Source: Ampullaceana balthica (lineage: Eukaryota > Mollusca > Gastropoda > Lymnaeidae). Taken from it: a stretch of 64,000 bases of DNA. The stretch's first letter is position 1. Every line of letters starts with the position of its first letter. The stretch covers positions 141,001 through 205,000 of the forward strand of contig CALYLW010000736.1 of NCBI GenBank assembly GCA_944989445.1. The letters run 5' to 3'. This document shows positions 58,611 through 64,000 of the stretch, in pieces. The notes under the pieces were generated by a model. That model was not told the origin of the DNA, ran no database searches, and saw nothing but the letters and a program-made list of their open reading frames with translations. The position numbers and the translations under genes were made by a program.

Positions 58611-58639
58611 TTATTAAAGACTGTTTTATTTAAAACCAG

Positions 58640-58870
58640 GGTACAGTGAGGGGCGTAGAGCGCTCTGCTGTCGTTTTCGAGGGTCACGGGTTCGAATCTC
58701 CTTGAAGGCAGGAACTTATGTTCCTGAGGCAAAAGGTGTCCCTGAGTCCATTCAGCTCCAAATGGCTACCTTACCGCTGGGAATTCCGTAGCCCTTCATT
58801 GCCGTGCGTTACTTGCCAATACGTTCCTGTGTGAACGTAGGACTCAATAATATTGTGTATAGAAAAAGAG
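58640..58870 (+). mobile_element. tRNA-derived SINE (second type)
   Basis: A-box-like GGGCGTAGAGCGCTCTG at 58,653 and a canonical B box GGGTTCGAATC at about 58,689, with CTTCATTGCCGTGCGTTACT downstream. No folded tRNA with a proper 3' acceptor stem is formed, so it is read as a SINE head. Confidence 0.6.
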
Positions 58871-59552
58871 TCTGTTATAAATAGGACTAGGGAACGTAGA
58901 ATGGGTTAATTGTATTCTAGAAAATTATTGAATTTGATAGAGTAACTGTATCAATGAATTGTATCAATTCTTATTAATTAAGATATGTCATTTAAAAATC
59001 TCAGTGTAATTTTGTTTCTCATTGATGTACAAAATTATATCTTGTATTTTTTTAAAAAGTGGAATCGGTGTAAGATTTGATAGTGTTGTTAAAAGTATTG
59101 AAGTCACTAAATTGACCATGTTGGTTTGAGGAGAACTTAACTTTTTGAAACAAAGTTGTAATTTTTTTAAAATTATGAATAAGAATAACTCATTATAATA
59201 ACGATTGGCTTTGCAGTTGCCTTCGTTATTATTATGTATTAGTGCCTTTTAAAACTATGACCATGAATTTTAAATACTACAACCCATTTTTGCCTCTATG
59301 TTTATGGTTGGGTATTTATATCATTATGCTTTTGCGGAATACTACTGTCAGAACTAGGTGCTGAATATTTGTTATTGTCCTTATTATAATGATTACTTTG
59401 TGATGTTAATGTACATTGATTCCATTCCCTGATTTTTTAAAAAAAATTTTTAAAGAACCTATCGGAAAAGGACAAATCACTGCTGGGAACTGCAATGATT
59501 TCAGCTGTGCAATAATAGTAGGAAGAGAGCGAGACAAGAGACACACAGCCAG

Positions 59553-60816
59553 CAGTGCTACCAGTGAAAATTCTGGGAAAAACCTAGCCAACACGTCCAA
59601 AAAAACCTAGATCCGAAAGAAAAAACCTAGAAACGATAAAAATAAACAAATATGACGTCACAAAGCTCCCCCCCCCCACAAAAAAAAGTAAGCCGTATTT
59701 ACTATTTGAAAATAACCATGTTTCAAATCATTTTTGTCATTTATGTATTTAGTTAGCGTGAGGCTGCAGTCAAATATCGTTAAGTGCGAAGCCATTTGAA
59801 ACGTCATTAAATAAATTGTATGCAATCAAATATTTAAGTGGAGCTTTTTTTTTACTTTAAGGTTCGCGTTTTTTTGATGTGACGTCACAGTTCTTTCACA
59901 CCCCTCCCCTTTGTCACAAATCTCACAATAGTTTGACTACCTTCCTCTCCCCTAGATGCGTGTCGTCATTTAAGAACGGCCCCTATAGGTATTATTATGT
60001 TCTACATACGTATTTGTAAGTTATACTTACATCTGCATTTATTCATCACTCATCTCATCTTCATTATAAATGCTACTCTTATCAGCATTATTGGAACCAT
60101 TCTTATTTTATCTGTTACAGGAGTTCCTTTTTATACAGAATATTATTGAGTCCTAGCTTTATATATTGTTTATGTCTCGTATTCCATTTTCATTTGATTT
60201 TTAAATGTTGATAGAGTGTTGGTTTCCCTCGTTTGATCAGGCTACCCATTCCACTTTCAATTTCCGGACGGAAAGAACGAAATTTGTATGTGTTTATTCT
60301 TGCATAAGGAATAGGAAAAGTGTTTTATAACTATGTCTATCTGAGGGTTGTATTAGATTATCTTTGGTCTATACCAATTATACTTGAGAGAATATTCTCT
60401 CAACGCAGGGAGAATAAAATGGTAGAGCTGTTAAGTTTGTCATGAAGTCTAAAAAAATTGAATATTTTGGCTCATTTCAGCTGTTTTATCGTGAACCAGA
60501 CTTCTTTAGACAGATGGCACCACAGCAGAAACCACCTTTTGAATTCAGTGTGATAGAGTATAGAGATATAGGTATAATAATGTAACATGACAGAGCCACT
60601 GAAAAAAACTGTTGAAACCTACTGTTCAATTTTATTTTTGTAAAATCGCTTTTAATTGCACATATTTGTTAATATTTGTACTTTAACATCGTTTAATTTT
60701 ATTTTCTAAAGGCAAACCTAGATTATGTCTATTTCGTTTAAATAAAAAACCTAGAAACCTAGACAAAGTTGAAAAAACGTAGATCTAGGTTGAAAACCCT
60801 AGCACTGGCAGCGCTG
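59553..60816. mobile_element. Non-autonomous hAT element with 8-bp target duplication
   Basis: Ends CAGTGCTACCAGTG and CACTGGCAGCGCTG are inverted. They are flanked by identical ACAGCCAG at 59,545-59,552 and 60,817-60,824. Repeated AAAAACCTAGAT-like motifs lie just inside both ends. No transposase found. Carries a nested MITE. Confidence 0.85.
59651..59983. mobile_element. MITE nested in the 59.5-kb hAT element, left end lost
   Basis: Matches 57,340-57,633 in order (GACGTCACAAAGCT, ATTTGAAAATAACCATGTTT, GATGTGACGTCACAG) and ends GTCGTCATTTAAGAACGGCC. Confidence 0.75.
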
Positions 60817-60824
60817 ACAGCCAG

Positions 60825-61366
60825 TTGTACTACGATAGACACACGGAGAGATGAATTGGGGTAGACTTGACTTGGTGAGTAATTTTTGTTATATTTATGT
60901 GTTATTAACATCTAGCACTGCGTTAATGTGAGTGACCATTTATTTCTTGTGATTTCATGCGAATCATCGGTTGGTATTATATATGTGAATAAAGAACTTG
61001 AATTACAATATGAGCGATGGAGTCAGGACGTATTGCACGGCATAGTGAGAGTAGGGACAAAGTACACACAGGCAACCGGTAGAAATACACTAATTTATGT
61101 ATTTGTTTTTATGTAGTTTGTCATTTCTTTGCAAGGGAGGTTATGCGTTTCCCAAAGAGATTAACAGAATATATTAATCTTGTCTCCCTTAAAATAACCA
61201 TAATTTATTCATTATATTTTTTTTTCTTTTTAACATCACGTCTTCATGTGCTTCACGTCTAGTAATATTTGAGTTCTCTGGTACATTATAATTTCTAAAA
61301 TGTTTATGGAAAAATTTGTTTTAATTTAAATATCTACGGTGGCTTACATGTTCGTTTTTATCCAAT
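60825..61366. other. Intergenic, no gene recognised
   Basis: Short ORFs only. 61,130-61,300 (CAAGGGAGGTTATGC, CTCCCTTAAAATAACCAT) resembles 2,100-2,240, so it is probably another old dispersed repeat. Confidence 0.35.
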
Positions 61367-64000
61367 ACTAGCAGACCCGTCGTGCGTTGCAACGATCTCA
61401 GTAAAAATGAATAAATTTAAAGAAACCAATGAGTGGTATGTTTAAAAACAATAATGCCAGAAACCTTAGTGGAAGTGTGAAAAAAACTTCCAAGTTTCAT
61501 AGCAAACGGATAAATAAATCAATAATTAAATAGCGTACAAAAGACGAAACGATATTAAGGGCAAAGGCCCTCAAAATTAGTGATTATATAGTTTTTTTAT
61601 TGCCATTGTACTAAAGCTATATTCCTAAATATCGTGTAAAATTGAATAGGGAATACAAGGATTAAAGTTCAGTAAAAAGACATTTGGGACCCCAGCTCCC
61701 AGGGAATGGACATTAAGACTTCACTACCCTATATTACTATATTAATATAGGCTATTAAGTTTTAATATACTAAGTTTGGTCAAAATCCAGTTATTTTCTC
61801 ATTATTTAACGCATAAACTACTTTTTATTTAGCTAATTAAGGGGGGAAATGACATTAAGGGGCCCCCGGCCCATTCGGTGCAACAGGTCAATTTCAAAAA
61901 CCTGTTCATTTTAATTCAGTTTTATTGTTAATATATTTCTCAGGATCTTTAAAAAAGTAAATAGGAAACATATCTTAAACAAATACGAAAAAAAGAAGTT
62001 TGGGGCCCCCGGCCCGGAAGATATTGACATTGACATTAGAAGTTCAGTGCCCCTTAGTATATTAGTATGGGCTACCAAGTTTTTGTGTGCAAATTTTGGT
62101 GAAGCTCTATTCATTTACCAAGTAGCTAATGCAGAAACTAATTTTATATATCTCATATTAGCAAAAAACGACATTAAGGGCCCCAGGGTCCATTCAGGGC
62201 AAGATATAAAGTTCAAAACACCTATTCATTTCAATATGGATGATAATGGATACATTTACCATTATTTGTCAAGTTTGTTTAATAATTGAAATGGGGAATA
62301 CAATCTTAAACGTTTAAGTAAAAAGGCATTTTGGGCCCCCAGTCCCGAACGAGTGGCCATAAGGAGTCAAGTGCCCTATAGTATTTTAATATGGGCTACC
62401 AAGTTTTTGTATACAACGTTTTGTAAAGATCTATTCATTTACTCAGTAGCTAACGCTTAAACTAACTTTTATATAGGTCGTATAAGCAAAACATGAAATC
62501 ATGGGCCCCTGGCACCCCATTAGTGTTACATTTTGAAAAAAAGTAGCCAGTTACCATCCCGGGAGCATACTGAATGGTTTAGTCAGCTATAAAGGACATG
62601 AAGACTCACACACACACACATAGTTTGATTTTAATATATATAGATATAGTAAAATAAAACGACATAAAGTAGGGCCCGGGCCTATTCGGTGCAAATGTCA
62701 ATTTCAAAATTTCCTTTTCATTTTAATTCAGTTTCATCAGGGATATATTTATCAAGATCGTTAAAAAGTGAATGGCAAAAATAACTTAAACAAAGATAAA
62801 AAAATTTTTGGGGCCCCGGCCCCTAAGAAATCGAAATAAAAAGTTCAGAAACCTTAAGTATTTTAATATGGGCTACCAAGTTTTTGTATACAAAGTTTGG
62901 TTAAGATCCAATCATTTACTCAGTAGCTAACGCATAAACTAATTTTTTTTATAAAGATCGTATTATCAAAAAACGTCATTAAGGGCCATATGGGCCCAAT
63001 TTTTGCAAAAATAAAGTGCGAAACAAATGTTCATTTGAATAAATTTCAAAATACATACATTTATTTATATTTCTCAATATTGTTTAAAATTGAATGGACG
63101 ATAAAACATTAAACATTTACTAAAAAAGACATTTTGGGCCCCCAGCCCCGTGGGAATGAAAATAAGGAGTTCAGTGCCCTATCTTCATAAAATATAGTCC
63201 CTTGAGTTTTTATATACTAAAATGGGTCAAGATAAATTAATTTTCTCAGTATTTTACGCTAATACTAATTTTTATACAGCTAATATAAGAAAAAAACGGC
63301 ATTTAGGGGCCCTTTTGTTGAAAGATGTTAATTTCAAAAACCTGTTCATTTTAAAACAGTTTCCTCAAAAATATATTCCTCAATATCGTGAAAAATTGAA
63401 TATAGAAAATTATATTAAACATATACGAAGAAAATACATTAGGCGCCCGCGGCCTTGAAGGAATGTACATTTGAAGTTATGTGCCCTATAGTATTTTAAT
63501 ATTGGCTACCAAGTTTTTTTATTCAAATTTTGGTTTAGATCCATTCATTTACTCAGTAGCTAACGCATAAACTAATTTTTATATATCTTATATTAGCAAA
63601 AAAGACATTAAGGGCCCCGGGGCCATTTCAGTGCAAGATATAAAGTTCAAAACCCCTGTTCATTTCAATTTGTATAATAATGGATACATGTGTCATTATT
63701 TGTCAAGATTGTTAATGACTGAATGGTGAATAAAATCTTAAACGTTTAAGAAATGTGAACTTTTGGGCCCCCAGCCCCAAAGGAATGACTATTTGCAGTT
63801 CAGTGCCCCATAGTATTTTAATATTGGCTATCATGTTGTCATATACAAAGTTTGGTTAAGATCCAACAATTTACACAGTAGCTAGCGCTTAAACTAATTT
63901 TTATATAGCTCATATTAGCAAAAAATGACATTATGGGCCCCCGTCGCCCCATGAGTGTTAAATTTAGTAAACAAAGTTGCCAGTTACCATGCCAGGTAGG
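61367..64000 (+). repeat. Tandem array, period about 320 bp, with GGGCCCCCGGCCC nodes
   Basis: The head is TACTAGCAGACCCGTCGTGC. From about 61,620 to the window end, GGGCTACCAAGTTTTT-like text recurs at about 61,748, 62,068, 62,391, 62,868, 63,187, 63,502 and 63,825. GC nodes such as GGGCCCCCGGCCC recur alternately about 172 and 150 bp apart, so the unit is a dimer. One unit (62,391-62,868) carries an extra ~150 bp with (CA)n. TTATATAGCTCATATTAGCA and the GC node are shared with element Y at 24.3 kb. The array continues past the window. Confidence 0.8.

Overview
The window looks like AT-rich nuclear DNA of a gastropod snail, most likely a pulmonate/heterobranch such as a planorbid. The reasons are split genes with GT-AG introns, dense transposon debris, TA, TC and AAC microsatellites, and above all genes with the layout of molluscan fibrinogen-related proteins (FREPs). 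Those carry a signal peptide, an immunoglobulin-like (IgSF) domain, a coiled-coil stretch and a C-terminal fibrinogen-related domain (FReD). The organism is inferred from gene content only.

The real genes form one tandem FREP cluster, all on the minus strand. FREP-A (5,585-16,832) and FREP-C (42,560-51,072) are apparently intact five-exon genes encoding 561 and 559 residues. FREP-B (30,009-36,381) has the same five exons but carries several disabling mutations. A fourth unit near 1.4-1.7 kb keeps only a decayed piece of the last exon. Exon lengths are 61, about 980, 135, 120 and 387 nt, and the splice phases are the same in every complete unit. Similarity between units continues into the 3' flank (about 0.8, 5.0 and 29.4 kb) and, between A and B, through intron 1 and the promoter (up to about 17.6 and 37.2 kb). 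This points to segmental tandem duplication. FREPs are secreted haemolymph lectin-like proteins of snail immunity; here that role is inferred by family membership.

Most of the rest is mobile-element material. 3.7-5.0 kb: two hAT remnants. 6.5-7.8 kb: a dispersed element and a tRNA-derived SINE inside FREP-A intron 3. 10.1-12.7 kb: a foldback element, a nested SINE and another SINE-like repeat inside intron 1. 19.0-21.2 kb: a decayed LINE. 22.0-23.8 kb: a second LINE whose two halves are inverted relative to each other. 23.9-28.3 kb: two inverted copies of one element carrying (AAC)n/(GTT)n. 37.2-39.0 kb: a BED-finger hAT transposase fused to a LINE fragment (39.0-40.5 kb). 41.6-42.1 kb: a 133-bp tandem repeat containing TTAGGG. 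47.4-50.8 kb: an inverted element pair in FREP-C intron 1. 53.7-60.8 kb: two hAT elements with perfect 8-bp target duplications and three related MITEs. 61.4-64.0 kb: a roughly 320-bp-period tandem array running off the window end.

I see no bacterial-type operon, rRNA gene, functional tRNA gene or CRISPR array. Splice sites, promoters and element ends were called by eye; expression and exact boundaries are unverified.
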